Below, piece by piece: positions 14,593 to 22,503 of a stretch of DNA of 26,776 nucleotides. The number at the start of each line of letters is the position of its first letter. The first letter of the stretch is position 1. Source of the DNA: Glaesserella parasuis (lineage in GTDB: Bacteria > Pseudomonadota > Gammaproteobacteria > Enterobacterales > Pasteurellaceae). Both the position numbers and the translations under genes were made by a program. A model generated the notes under the pieces. That model was not told the DNA's origin. It ran no database searches and saw only the letters and a program-made list of their open reading frames with translations. Where the stretch lies: NCBI RefSeq assembly GCF_002015085.1, contig NZ_MUXW01000033.1, forward strand, positions 1 through 26,776, written 5' to 3'.

Positions 14593-16498
14593 CATCTTTC
14601 CCCAATCCAAACAAATATCCTCTACCATGCGTTATCATATTGACTTCAAAGGTCAAGTAATCGGCAATGACTTTTTCAAAATCCGCTTCAGTTGGGATTT
14701 CGTCATTAAAGTAGTAAAACGAATGTAGCCATTCATCATCGGCTTCAATAGTCGTTTCTACACAAAATTTACTTTCTGCTTCAATACGTCCAAACCAAAC
14801 ATCAAGCAAATGTTGTTTTTTGTCTTTTGCACTGATTGTTTCTACTAAGCCAATATGTTTCTGCACTTCAAAACCATCATTTTCAAAGTTGATAAATTTG
14901 ACGATTTTGTCTTTCTCATGCGGAATACCAGTTGAAAATACTGCAATACAAGGGTTTGTGCCGACACCATAAAATGTATTTTTATTCAATGTAATCACAC
15001 CTTCAAGAGTATGCTTTTTCAAGATATTTTCTTTAATTGCCTGCTCTTCTTTACTCTTCCCAGTCATTGATGATTGAGGAACAATCACAATAGCTTTGCC
15101 GTCTGCGGTCAAAGAATCAAGTAGATGCTCAGTAAATGAAATTTCGAATAAATTTGGGTTAGCTTTTGATCCTTGTGAATACGGTGGATTCATCATACCA
15201 ACATTACAGCCTTTGAGTTGTAATTGTGCTGGATTTTGCTTAAGAAAATCTTCCTGCTCCAAGTTGCTTTTACCATCACCCCGTAAAATCATATTTGTTG
15301 TAGCGATGGTAAACATATAAGGTTGCAATTCGATACCATGTAATTGTTCTTTACGAATTTTTCTTTTCTCTGTTTCTTTATCTGTTTTTTGTAGCATATG
15401 GTGCATAGCGGCAATCAAAAAGCCAGCTGTACCGCAACAAGGATCAAATACAGAATCTGTTGGTTTTAAATCTATCAGTTCACAAAACAATTCAACGATG
15501 TGACGAGGAGTTAAAACAATACCTAAAGTTTGCCCATCTCCACCGGAATAGGACATAAATTCGCCATAAAAACGCCCTAAGTAGTCTTCAGCAGAGTGAA
15601 TATATTTGATGTTCTTATAAATATGATCGTAAATAAATTGAGTGTAATGCTTTAGTGGGGTTTTTCCTAATGTAGAATTAATTTCATTAATGGCTTTGGT
15701 ATCACGAATAACTAAAAACTGACTAAGTAGTTTATCTTTTTTGACCTGTGGCTTAACTTGAGCACGGTCTAAATTTGCTTGAATTGCTTCATAAATTTTC
15801 TGACCATCAGTTTTAATTTCATCACCATTTAAGTTATCAATATCAAAATTTTTATACTCAATTTCACGCAAGGCAAGCAAAATACCCGATACAATCAGTG
15901 GTTTGTCTTTATCTTGAATACTGCCGTAATTACGTAGATCTTCATGCAATTCTTTGGCATCTTTTAAAATTTCAGCAGTGGTCTTTTCTTCATCTGTCTG
16001 TTCTTTTAAGATATTTGTAGTGTAATACTCTCCAATATTCTTTTCATTGAATAAGGTAAAGGTTTCAACATCTTCTAAGCTCTTATACTCTCCACGTTCG
16101 TTAATGAAGAGCGGAGAAATCTTATGACGTTTTTCATTGCCTGATACACCAATAGCAATAATCTTCTTATAACTCGTATTTTTTGCTAGGTGAATGCCAT
16201 AATGTAATGCCCCATTTACAGCGAAATCTCTCACACTTGTAGCGTTTTGACAAATTAGAGCTTTATCATTGTGCTTGATATGGTTAGCAGTATCAGCTTT
16301 ATCCTCTATTACTATGACAAAATCTTTCACAACACCACAATATTCAGGAAAGCCAACATTGCCTTTGCCTGATTTGGACGCTGTTTTAAGTGCGTCATTT
16401 AACTCTTTGATAGAACTACCTTGTGGATCTAATGAAATACCCGCTTCTTTAAGTAATTCATATACCCATAAATCGGTTTTAATTTCTTTTTTAGCCAT
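14585..16498 (-). CDS. Fused restriction nuclease / N6-adenine DNA methyltransferase (BcgI-A-like)
   Basis: 637 aa from ATG 16496-16498 (M-A-K-K-E-I-K-T-D-L); an ATG at 16552 would add 18 residues without a better ribosome site. The N-terminal ~170 residues are not the usual HsdM helical domain. They resemble a PD-(D/E)xK nuclease: P51-E52, twelve residues, then E65-D-K67 (IVIEDKAD), followed by a conserved DFAVNGALHYGIHLAK. The C-terminal two thirds are a class gamma N6 methyltransferase: LGIVLTPRHIVELFC, SAM-binding FDPCCGTAGF (about 351-360) and catalytic NPPY (about 437-440). Nuclease plus methylase in one chain, an S partner and no hsdR nearby are the layout of BcgI-like type IIB enzymes. 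A type I methylase with a degenerate N-domain is the alternative. Its stop overlaps the hsdS start. AT-rich, with no uptake word. Confidence 0.85.
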   Translation of the reverse strand: MAKKEIKTDLWVYELLKEAGISLDPQGSSIKELNDALKTASKSGKGNVGFPEYCGVVKDFVIVIEDKADTANHIKHNDKALICQNATSVRDFAVNGALHYGIHLAKNTSYKKIIAIGVSGNEKRHKISPLFINERGEYKSLEDVETFTLFNEKNIGEYYTTNILKEQTDEEKTTAEILKDAKELHEDLRNYGSIQDKDKPLIVSGILLALREIEYKNFDIDNLNGDEIKTDGQKIYEAIQANLDRAQVKPQVKKDKLLSQFLVIRDTKAINEINSTLGKTPLKHYTQFIYDHIYKNIKYIHSAEDYLGRFYGEFMSYSGGDGQTLGIVLTPRHIVELFCELIDLKPTDSVFDPCCGTAGFLIAAMHHMLQKTDKETEKRKIRKEQLHGIELQPYMFTIATTNMILRGDGKSNLEQEDFLKQNPAQLQLKGCNVGMMNPPYSQGSKANPNLFEISFTEHLLDSLTADGKAIVIVPQSSMTGKSKEEQAIKENILKKHTLEGVITLNKNTFYGVGTNPCIAVFSTGIPHEKDKIVKFINFENDGFEVQKHIGLVETISAKDKKQHLLDVWFGRIEAESKFCVETTIEADDEWLHSFYYFNDEIPTEADFEKVIADYLTFEVNMITHGRGYLFGLGKDDE

Positions 16499-16629
16499 TT
16501 TTATTATCCAATAGAAATTCTTATTTGTTTGATATTCTACAATAATCTTCAACTAAATTGTTGAGCATGCATACAACGGTACATTCACCCCAATCCTGTT
16601 CCCTAAAATCCGCCATTGATATTATACAA

Positions 16630-16644
16630 TTAAAGCCCCTTTAA
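16630..16644. promoter_or_regulatory. Palindrome in the divergent intergenic region, candidate operator
   Basis: TTAAAG-CCC-CTTTAA, perfect 6-bp arms, in the 282 bases between the divergent methyltransferase and MarR starts. It could be an autoregulatory MarR-type operator. There is no evidence beyond symmetry and position. Confidence 0.3.
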
Positions 16645-16780
16645 ATTTAGGCGACAAAAACATTTTTATCAATGAAAACAGAAAAACCAACAAAGTAAAT
16701 TTTAATACTAATATCTCTTGTATTTTCTCTTTCTCACATCTAAAATAGCATTTATTTTAGTAAGTTTTAGGACTTTAATA

Positions 16781-17233
16781 ATGAGCAACTTCGATAAATT
16801 AGGTCAGCAAATGAATGAAATGGATGCCACGATGGATGCTTGGATTAGCAAGTTAGGCTTAGGCTATAACCATTATGCGGTGTTGTATTCTTTGGCGGCA
16901 GCGGAAAATGGGCAGTGTACGCAAAAGCAGATTTGCGATGAATGGTGCTTGCCAAAACAGACGGTGTTTAATGTTTGCAAGGAATATAAGGAAAAAGGCT
17001 GGATTGAGTTTAGCGAAAGTGCGGTGGATAAACGGGAGAAAATGATGCGTTTAACCGCAGACGGCAAGGCGAAGGCGGAACCCATTTGGGCGGCAACACA
17101 TCAACTCAGTGATAAAGTTTTTGCTAAATTTGGTAAACGAAAAACCGAGCAGTTATTTGCCTTAATGGCAGAATTTTGTGTCGTTTGCCGTGAGCAAATT
17201 GATAAAACAGAGATAACCGATAAGGTAGCGTGA
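16781..17233 (+). CDS. MarR-family transcriptional regulator
   Basis: 150-aa winged-helix regulator. Start at ATG 16781 (M-S-N-F-D-K) with AGGA eight bases upstream; an earlier in-frame ATG lacks support. Residues around 30-95 form the DNA-binding domain: YNHYAVLYSLAAAENGQCTQ, then QICDEWCLPKQTVFNVCKEY as the helix-turn-helix, and the wing V-D-K-R-E-K-M-M-R-L-T-A-D-G-K. MarR proteins are usually local repressors released by small aromatic or toxic ligands. The stop overlaps the next gene's ATG (TGATG), so it probably controls that membrane protein. Note the extra cysteines (Cys49, Cys56, Cys68 region), which could allow redox sensing; this is inference. Confidence 0.85.
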   Translation: MSNFDKLGQQMNEMDATMDAWISKLGLGYNHYAVLYSLAAAENGQCTQKQICDEWCLPKQTVFNVCKEYKEKGWIEFSESAVDKREKMMRLTADGKAKAEPIWAATHQLSDKVFAKFGKRKTEQLFALMAEFCVVCREQIDKTEITDKVA

Positions 17234-18123
17234 TGTCTTTAGAAAACCTTGAAACAACCGTTGCATCTACCCTTGAGCCGACAATGCTCCGTTCGCTCAA
17301 AACCCTTGCTTTGCAACATAAAAAACGCTTGTTTGTCACATTCGGCTTGGTGGCGGCGGAAAATCTGCTGTTGTTGATTTATCCTTTGGTGGGCAGTTTT
17401 GCGGTGAATGCGGTGCTAAATGGGCAGCTGATTTCTGCGCTCGCTTACGCCTTGATTGTGCTGATTATTTGGGGCGTTGGGGCGGCTCGCCGTGCGGTGG
17501 ATACCCGTGCCTTCACTCGCATTTATACGGAACTTGCTGTGCCAGTGATTTTGAACCAGCGGATTAAAGGCATTGACACATCAACCACCACAGCGCGTGT
17601 GGCGTTGTCCCGTGAGTTCGTGAATTTTTTTGAACACCATTTACCGACCCTGATTACCTCTGCGTTTTCAATTATCGGGGCAGTGGTGATGTTGCTGTTA
17701 ATTGAATTTTGGTCGGGCGTGGTGGCGTTGTTGATTGTGGTAGGCTTTGGCTTGTTGCTGCCCCATTATGTGAAAGTCAATGACCGCTTATATTTCAAGC
17801 TCAACAACCGCCTTGAAAAAGAAGTGGACTGTGTGGAACGTGCCAAAAACAGCGAACTGATTAAACATTATCGCTTGGTGGAACGTTTCCGTATCCTGAT
17901 TTCCAACCGAGAAGCGTTCAGTTTTTTGTGTATCGGCGTGGCAATGTGCCTGCTGTTTGGCGTAACACTCACGGTTTTAACCCTCAAACAAGGCGTTACC
18001 GCAGGGCATATTTATGCGGTAATTACTTATCTGTGGACGTTCGCCATCAGCCTAGATGACGCACCAAGATTGGTGGAAGAGTTGTCGAAGTTAAAGGATA
18101 TTGGGAAAAGGGTGGAGGTTTGA
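17233..18123 (+). CDS. Six-transmembrane ABC-exporter-type protein without ATPase domain
   Basis: 296-aa inner-membrane protein with the fold of an ABC exporter transmembrane domain. Helix pairs lie near 35-95 (LFVTFGLVAAENLLLLIYPL, then LISALAYALIVLIIWG), 135-185 (LITSAFSIIGAVVMLLLIEF) and 230-280 (FLCIGVAMCLLFGVTLTVLT). A cytoplasmic loop contains E-K-E-V-D-C-V-E-R-A-K. The nucleotide-binding domain (Walker A, signature LSGGQ, Walker B) is absent, and the gene stops with a terminator straight after. It must therefore use a separate ATPase or do something else. It is coupled to the MarR gene through TGATG. DNA is locally very GC-rich (39 of 60 bases at 17461-17520), unlike the neighbouring restriction genes. 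The substrate is unknown. Confidence 0.75.
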   Translation: MSLENLETTVASTLEPTMLRSLKTLALQHKKRLFVTFGLVAAENLLLLIYPLVGSFAVNAVLNGQLISALAYALIVLIIWGVGAARRAVDTRAFTRIYTELAVPVILNQRIKGIDTSTTTARVALSREFVNFFEHHLPTLITSAFSIIGAVVMLLLIEFWSGVVALLIVVGFGLLLPHYVKVNDRLYFKLNNRLEKEVDCVERAKNSELIKHYRLVERFRILISNREAFSFLCIGVAMCLLFGVTLTVLTLKQGVTAGHIYAVITYLWTFAISLDDAPRLVEELSKLKDIGKRVEV

Positions 18124-18127
18124 TAAA

Positions 18128-18150
18128 AGGGGCAAATATGATTTGCCCCT
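18128..18150 (+). terminator. Terminator of the MarR/six-TM operon
   Basis: AGGGGCAAAT-ATG-ATTTGCCCCT, a perfect 10-bp stem with a three-base loop, five bases after the stop codon, followed by ATATTTAAT. The T run is imperfect. Confidence 0.75.
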
Positions 18151-18231
18151 ATATTTAATCTATGTTTCTCCTCAATAAGTTACTGTTATTTCCCAAACAC
18201 CTTCCAGAACAGTACAAATCGTGTAATGCAA

Positions 18232-18291
18232 ACGAACAAAACTATTCAATAATAACGAATAAAACCGTTCAACACTAATGAACGAAATTCC
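18232..18291. repeat. Short tandem repeat of 23-bp period
   Basis: Two full units (18232-18254 and 18255-18277) agree at 18 of 23 positions, and a partial third starts at 18278. Each of the first two contains GAA-N8-TTC. The rest of the 18151-18454 gap holds nothing else that I recognise. Confidence 0.4.
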
Positions 18292-18454
18292 ATACCCAGA
18301 AATAAGTTGGTTCAAATGGGATAGGGTCATGGTAAGGTTTATTCTGTTGTTGTGCTGAATACCCAATCGGCAACATCTCTCTTAAAAGATTTTGCATTTT
18401 ATACTATTCTAACGTAACATTTACCCAACGTAATTAACAATACATACATAAATA

Positions 18455-18541
18455 ATGAAAAAACTGATATTTATGCTCTTCCTGATAATAATCGGGTTAA
18501 CATCTTGTGGAGTAAAAGGTCCTCTTTATATTCTGGCTTAA
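18455..18541 (+). CDS. lptM: LptM-like (YifL-type) small lipoprotein
   Basis: A 28-aa lipoprotein precursor. Lys2-Lys3 is followed by a hydrophobic helix and the lipobox L-T-S-C, with Cys18 as the lipidated residue. The mature part is only CGVKGPLYILA. C-G-(L/V)-K-G-P-L-Y is the hallmark of LptM (formerly YifL), the small outer-membrane lipoprotein that helps LptD fold and form its correct disulfides in the LPS translocon. Family members usually carry a longer, poorly conserved tail and often sit beside lysA. Here the tail is missing and the next gene is azlC. It may be a minimal functional form or a 3'-truncated copy. The ribosome site is weak. Confidence 0.6.
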   Translation: MKKLIFMLFLIIIGLTSCGVKGPLYILA

Positions 18542-18626
18542 TATTTGGTATAAAGGTTTATGTTATAAGAGAGTGTTTGTATTTTTTTGAAAATGCACTC
18601 ATTGCATAAATTTACGCTGGAGCTCT

Positions 18627-19319
18627 ATGTCATTTAACACGGAAAATAGTTGGGAAAGTGCATTCAAACTCACTTTACCGATATTTATGGGATACCTTGC
18701 CGCAGGTATTGCCTATGGAATGTTAGCAACCAATGCTGGAATGCCAGCGTGGTTTACGGTTGTGATGTGTTTTACCGTTTTTTCAGGCACAGCACAGTAT
18801 GCAGCAATTCCCTTTTTTGTTTCTGGAGCGGGAGTAGTTTCCGTTTTTCTCAGCACTTTATTGATGAGCTTACGTTTTATTTTTTATACACTTAATATGC
18901 ATTCATCATTACCCAAAGAAAAACTCAACCGCTTTTTTGCATTAAGCTATCTGACAGATGAAAACTTTGGCGTATTAACCACCTTACCACAAGAAACTCG
19001 TCAGGCGATGATGTTCAAAATCAGTATCTTAGGAATGAGTTATTGGACATTTGCAACTATTGTTGGCATTTTACTGGGTGATTCTGTTTCCCAATATATT
19101 CCCAATTTAGATTTTGCACTGCCTTGCTTATTCGCTATTTTAGCTTATGAACAATACAGTAGCCAAAAGCAGTGGAAGCCGATTTTTATTGCATTGATTG
19201 GATTTTTACTTGCAGGGCAAATCACACAAACAAGCGTTTTGCTTGTGGCAATCATCATCGCCATTATCATTGTCGCTTTCTTACCCCAATCATTCACTGA
19301 GAAAAAAGGGCAAGCCTAA
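18627..19319 (+). CDS. azlC: AzlC-family branched-chain amino acid exporter, large subunit
   Basis: 230-aa polytopic membrane protein of the AzlC/YgaZ family, which with AzlD/YgaH exports branched-chain amino acids such as valine. Family features are LPIFMGYLAAGIAYGMLA near the N-terminus, FSGTAQYAAIPF around 50-62, LRFIFYTLNMH and LSYLTDENFGVL. Start ATG 18627 has GGAG directly upstream. The stop overlaps the azlD start (TAATG), so both subunits are made together. Its C-terminal helix is a run of Ile/Ala residues. Confidence 0.93.
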   Translation: MSFNTENSWESAFKLTLPIFMGYLAAGIAYGMLATNAGMPAWFTVVMCFTVFSGTAQYAAIPFFVSGAGVVSVFLSTLLMSLRFIFYTLNMHSSLPKEKLNRFFALSYLTDENFGVLTTLPQETRQAMMFKISILGMSYWTFATIVGILLGDSVSQYIPNLDFALPCLFAILAYEQYSSQKQWKPIFIALIGFLLAGQITQTSVLLVAIIIAIIIVAFLPQSFTEKKGQA

Positions 19320-19642
19320 TGGAAACACAAAATATTATTTATATGTTGATTGCATTGGCATTAGGTACTCAACTTTGTCGCTTTTTGCCGTTATTCTTAC
19401 CAAAAACTGTACTATCTTCGCCAATTTTGCAGAAATTAAACAAAATGTTACCGCTTGTGATTATGGTATTGCTGGTACTCACCAGCTTAAGTTTGCCGAA
19501 AAGTAATGAAGGTTATACCTTATTTATCGCTCAAATAATAGCATTAGTAGGAGTAGTAGCGAGCTATGCATGGTTAAGAAACGTTCTATTTAGCGTGGGT
19601 ATTGGTATTTTAGGTTTCAATCTATTCCTTTACATTTTATAG
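19319..19642 (+). CDS. azlD: AzlD-family branched-chain amino acid exporter, small subunit
   Basis: 107-aa membrane protein with three or four helices, partner of AzlC (E. coli YgaH type). It has the family pattern LGTQLCRFLPLFLP near residue 15, followed by PLVIMVLLVLTSL and a short C-terminal helix. It is translationally coupled to azlC by a one-base overlap. An uptake word (19450-19458) lies in its middle. Confidence 0.9.
   Translation: METQNIIYMLIALALGTQLCRFLPLFLPKTVLSSPILQKLNKMLPLVIMVLLVLTSLSLPKSNEGYTLFIAQIIALVGVVASYAWLRNVLFSVGIGILGFNLFLYIL
19450..19458 (-). repeat. Apl-type DNA uptake signal core
   Basis: ACCGCTTGT on the plus strand within azlD (codons for P-L-V). Confidence 0.7.
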
Positions 19643-19733
19643 ATGCAAGATATTTGTTAATTATAGATGTTACAGTGTTCTCCCATCCAGAATGATGCTA
19701 CAAGTTTTACTTCTCTTGCTAATTATTCCTCTA

Positions 19734-19739
19734 TATAAT
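19734..19739 (+). promoter_or_regulatory. Possible -10 box for the DeoR-type regulator gene
   Basis: TATAAT 38 bases before the GTG start at 19778, in the 135-base gap after azlD. No good -35 element is seen at 16-18 bases distance (TTCTCT at best). Confidence 0.3.
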
Positions 19740-19777
19740 AATCATATTTTGAGTCGAAAGATATTTGGAAAATTTAA

Positions 19778-20536
19778 GTGTCAAAACGAAATACACAACA
19801 ACGCCGTCAGATTATTGTAGGCCTTGTTCAAGAACAAGGCGAAGTAAGTGTGGAATATTTGGCACACTTATTTGAAACCTCTGAAGTAACTATTCGCAAG
19901 GATCTAACCGCTCTTGAAGAAAGCGGTTTTTTATTGCGTCGTTATGGCGGTGCAATAAAATTGCCGACAGAGATAAATGAAGAATCGCAAGAGCAACTTT
20001 CGAAACAAAAGTTAGCCATTGCCCATAGTGCAGCCAATCAGATTCGAGAACATAATCGCATTATTATTGATAGCGGTAGCACAACAGGGGCTTTAGTCAA
20101 AGCGTTACATCATTCGGGCTTAGTTGTAATGACAAATTCGCTTGCGCTTGCAAATGAATTAATCGCTTTAGAATGCGAACCGACAGTCCTGATGACAGGA
20201 GGAACTTGGGACGCTCGTTCGGAGTCGTTTCAGGGGAAAGTTGCCGCAAACGTATTGCGTTCCTACGACTTTGATCAGCTTTTTATTGGTGCTGATGGAC
20301 TGGATTTAACCCGTGGCACAACCACTTTTAATGAACTCATTGGCTTAAGCCAAGTAATGGCTGAAGTGTCAAGGGAAGTGATTGTGCTGATTGAATCTCA
20401 AAAAATCGGACGAAAAATGCCAAATCTTGAATTGGAATGGCAACAAATTGATAAATTAATTACTGATGATCAGCTTGATCCAAACGTTAAACAACAAATT
20501 GAGGCGTTAGGGGTTGAGGTGATTGTTGCAAAATAA
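19778..20536 (+). CDS. DeoR-family transcriptional regulator, probably of glmS/amino-sugar metabolism
   Basis: 252 aa, GTG start with TTTGGAAAA upstream. The N-terminal winged helix is typical of DeoR proteins: QRRQIIVGLVQEQGEVSVEY, then VTIRKDLTALEESGFLLRRY (residues about 8-55). The C-terminal sugar-phosphate-sensing domain has D-S-G-S-T-T, NSLALANEL, MTGGTWDARSESFQG and FIGADGLDLTRGTTTFNE. It is followed after 33 bases by glmS on the same strand. DeoR-type regulators next to glmS (GlmR in Pseudomonas) respond to amino-sugar phosphates. The same role is inferred here. Glc/GlcNAc-derived phosphate is the likely ligand class but this is not shown. Confidence 0.85.
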   Translation: MSKRNTQQRRQIIVGLVQEQGEVSVEYLAHLFETSEVTIRKDLTALEESGFLLRRYGGAIKLPTEINEESQEQLSKQKLAIAHSAANQIREHNRIIIDSGSTTGALVKALHHSGLVVMTNSLALANELIALECEPTVLMTGGTWDARSESFQGKVAANVLRSYDFDQLFIGADGLDLTRGTTTFNELIGLSQVMAEVSREVIVLIESQKIGRKMPNLELEWQQIDKLITDDQLDPNVKQQIEALGVEVIVAK

Positions 20537-20569
20537 ACAACATAAGTAACAAAATAGGAAAGCAAATTT

Positions 20570-22402
20570 ATGTGTGGAATTGTAGGTGCAGTAGCACAAC
20601 GTGATGTCGCAGAAATCTTAGTTGATGGTTTACACCGTTTAGAGTACCGTGGTTATGACTCAGCAGGTGTGGCAGTTTTAGGGAACGATCATAATTTACA
20701 AATCGTTCGTCGAGTGGGTAAAGTGAAATTCTTAGATGAAGCACTTGAATCAAACCCACTTTTAGGCGGCACAGGGATTGCACATACCCGTTGGGCAACA
20801 CACGGTGAGCCATCAGAAGTTAATGCTCACCCACACCGTTCAGGCAAAATTGCCGTCGTTCATAACGGTATTATCGAGAACTACGAAGAACTGAGTGCTG
20901 AATTACAACAACGCGGTTATGTATTCCAATCACAAACGGATACTGAAGTAATTGCACATTTAGTGGAATGGGAATTCCGTACAACGCCAAATTTACTCGA
21001 TGCGGTAAGAAAAGCGCTCAAACAGCTTCGTGGTGCTTACGGAACAGTGGTAATGAATCAAGATGAACCTGAGCATTTAGTGGTTGCTCGTTCAGGTAGC
21101 CCGTTAGTGATCGGTTTAGGTGTTGGGGAAAATTTCCTTGCTTCTGACCCGCTTGCATTATTAAGCGTAACTCGCCGTTTTATCTACCTTGAAGAAGGTG
21201 ATGTAGCAGAAATCACTCGTCGTACTGTCGATATCTATAATCGTGCAGGTGAAAAAGTAGAGCGCGACGTTCACGAAGGTAACTTTGAATCTGATGCGGC
21301 TGATAAAGGTCAATATCGCCACTATATGCAAAAAGAGATTTTTGAACAGCCAGTAGCAATTATGAATACCTTAGAAGGACGTATTGCGAACGGTAAAGTA
21401 AATATTGAAGCGATCAGCAACAATGCTGAAGAGATCTTAAAGAAAGTTGAACACATTCAAATCGTTGCTTGTGGTACGTCTTACAATGCAGGTATGGTGG
21501 CTCGTTACTGGTTTGAATCTATTGCAGGTGTGGCTTGTGATGTCGAAATCGCCTCTGAATTTCGTTATCGCAAATTTGTGACTCGTCCGAATAGTTTACT
21601 TGTTACTATTTCTCAATCGGGTGAAACAGCGGATACTTTAGCGGCATTGCGTTTAGCAAAAGAATCAGGCTTTATGGCGGCAATGACGATTTGTAATGTG
21701 GCAAGCTCTTCCCTTGTGCGTGAATCTGACTTTGCTTTTATGACCCGTGCTGGCGTTGAAGTGGGGGTAGCTTCAACCAAAGCATTTACGACTCAACTAA
21801 CCTGTTTATTACTGTTAACCACGGCATTAGGACGCTTAAAAGGTAATGTATCTGCTGAACAAGAAACGGAAATTGTGAAATCTTTACAACGCTTACCTGC
21901 ACAAATTGAAAGTGCATTAGTGTTTGATAAAGAGATTGAGAAATTATCAGAAGATTTTGCGGAGAAACATCATACACTCTTCTTAGGACGTGGTGAGTTC
22001 TATCCTATCGCAATGGAATCAGCGCTGAAATTAAAAGAGATTTCTTATATTCACGCAGAAGCCTATGCGGCAGGTGAGTTAAAACACGGTCCATTAGCAT
22101 TAATTGATGCGGATATGCCTGTGATTGTGGTTGCACCAGAAAATGATTTACTCGAAAAAGTAAAATCGAATATTGAAGAAGTGCGTGCCCGTGGCGGTCA
22201 AATGTATGTCTTTGCTGATAGAGAAGCTGGATTTAGCAGCCAAGAAGGTTATACGGTATTAACTTTCCCGAAAGTAGATCACGTTACAGCACCAATTTTC
22301 TATGCTGTTCCATTACAACTACTTTCTTATCACGTTGCCTTGATTAAGGGAACTGATGTGGATCAGCCTCGTAACTTGGCGAAGTCAGTGACGGTTGAGT
22401 AA
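20570..22402 (+). CDS. glmS: Glutamine--fructose-6-phosphate aminotransferase GlmS
   Basis: Makes glucosamine-6-phosphate from fructose-6-phosphate and glutamine, the entry to UDP-GlcNAc for peptidoglycan, LPS and the WecA/WecB products. Full length at 610 aa. The nucleophile is Cys2 (M-C-G-I-V-G-A) of the Ntn glutaminase domain, with THGEPSEVNAHPH near 75-88. Two SIS domains follow: CGTSYNAG at about 301 and FLGRGEFYPIAMESALKLKE near 470. The terminal LAKSVTVE carries the catalytic Lys605. The ribosome site AGGAAAG precedes the ATG. No riboswitch or ribozyme is visible in the 33-base leader; regulation by the neighbouring DeoR protein or by small RNAs is more likely. Confidence 0.97.
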   Translation: MCGIVGAVAQRDVAEILVDGLHRLEYRGYDSAGVAVLGNDHNLQIVRRVGKVKFLDEALESNPLLGGTGIAHTRWATHGEPSEVNAHPHRSGKIAVVHNGIIENYEELSAELQQRGYVFQSQTDTEVIAHLVEWEFRTTPNLLDAVRKALKQLRGAYGTVVMNQDEPEHLVVARSGSPLVIGLGVGENFLASDPLALLSVTRRFIYLEEGDVAEITRRTVDIYNRAGEKVERDVHEGNFESDAADKGQYRHYMQKEIFEQPVAIMNTLEGRIANGKVNIEAISNNAEEILKKVEHIQIVACGTSYNAGMVARYWFESIAGVACDVEIASEFRYRKFVTRPNSLLVTISQSGETADTLAALRLAKESGFMAAMTICNVASSSLVRESDFAFMTRAGVEVGVASTKAFTTQLTCLLLLTTALGRLKGNVSAEQETEIVKSLQRLPAQIESALVFDKEIEKLSEDFAEKHHTLFLGRGEFYPIAMESALKLKEISYIHAEAYAAGELKHGPLALIDADMPVIVVAPENDLLEKVKSNIEEVRARGGQMYVFADREAGFSSQEGYTVLTFPKVDHVTAPIFYAVPLQLLSYHVALIKGTDVDQPRNLAKSVTVE

Positions 22403-22503
22403 CAAATATAGATATTCATTAAGGTAATGCTTACTTATATGGAGTGAATTATTTGGCTAAAGAGGATATAATTTATTTTGTTTAATTGTAGAGAGATGTA
22501 AAA

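Noticed and set aside
15066..15100. Neisserial uptake word in the methyltransferase gene (GCCGTCTG)
   Set aside because: The match stops at 8 bases (followed by C-G-G) and is explained by the common peptide T-A-D-G-K, which gives the same bases in the MarR gene.
18172..18366. 64-aa minus-strand ORF in the gap after the MarR operon
   Set aside because: No ribosome site, no recognisable motif, and it covers the degenerate tandem repeats. I see no support for coding.
20570..20813. Minus-strand ORF overlapping the 5' end of glmS
   Set aside because: A shadow of glmS without ribosome site, with no recognisable domain.
22453..22472. Promoter for map (TATAAT at 22467-22472)
   Set aside because: TTGGCT lies only 8 bases upstream and nothing like a -35 box is present at the proper distance.
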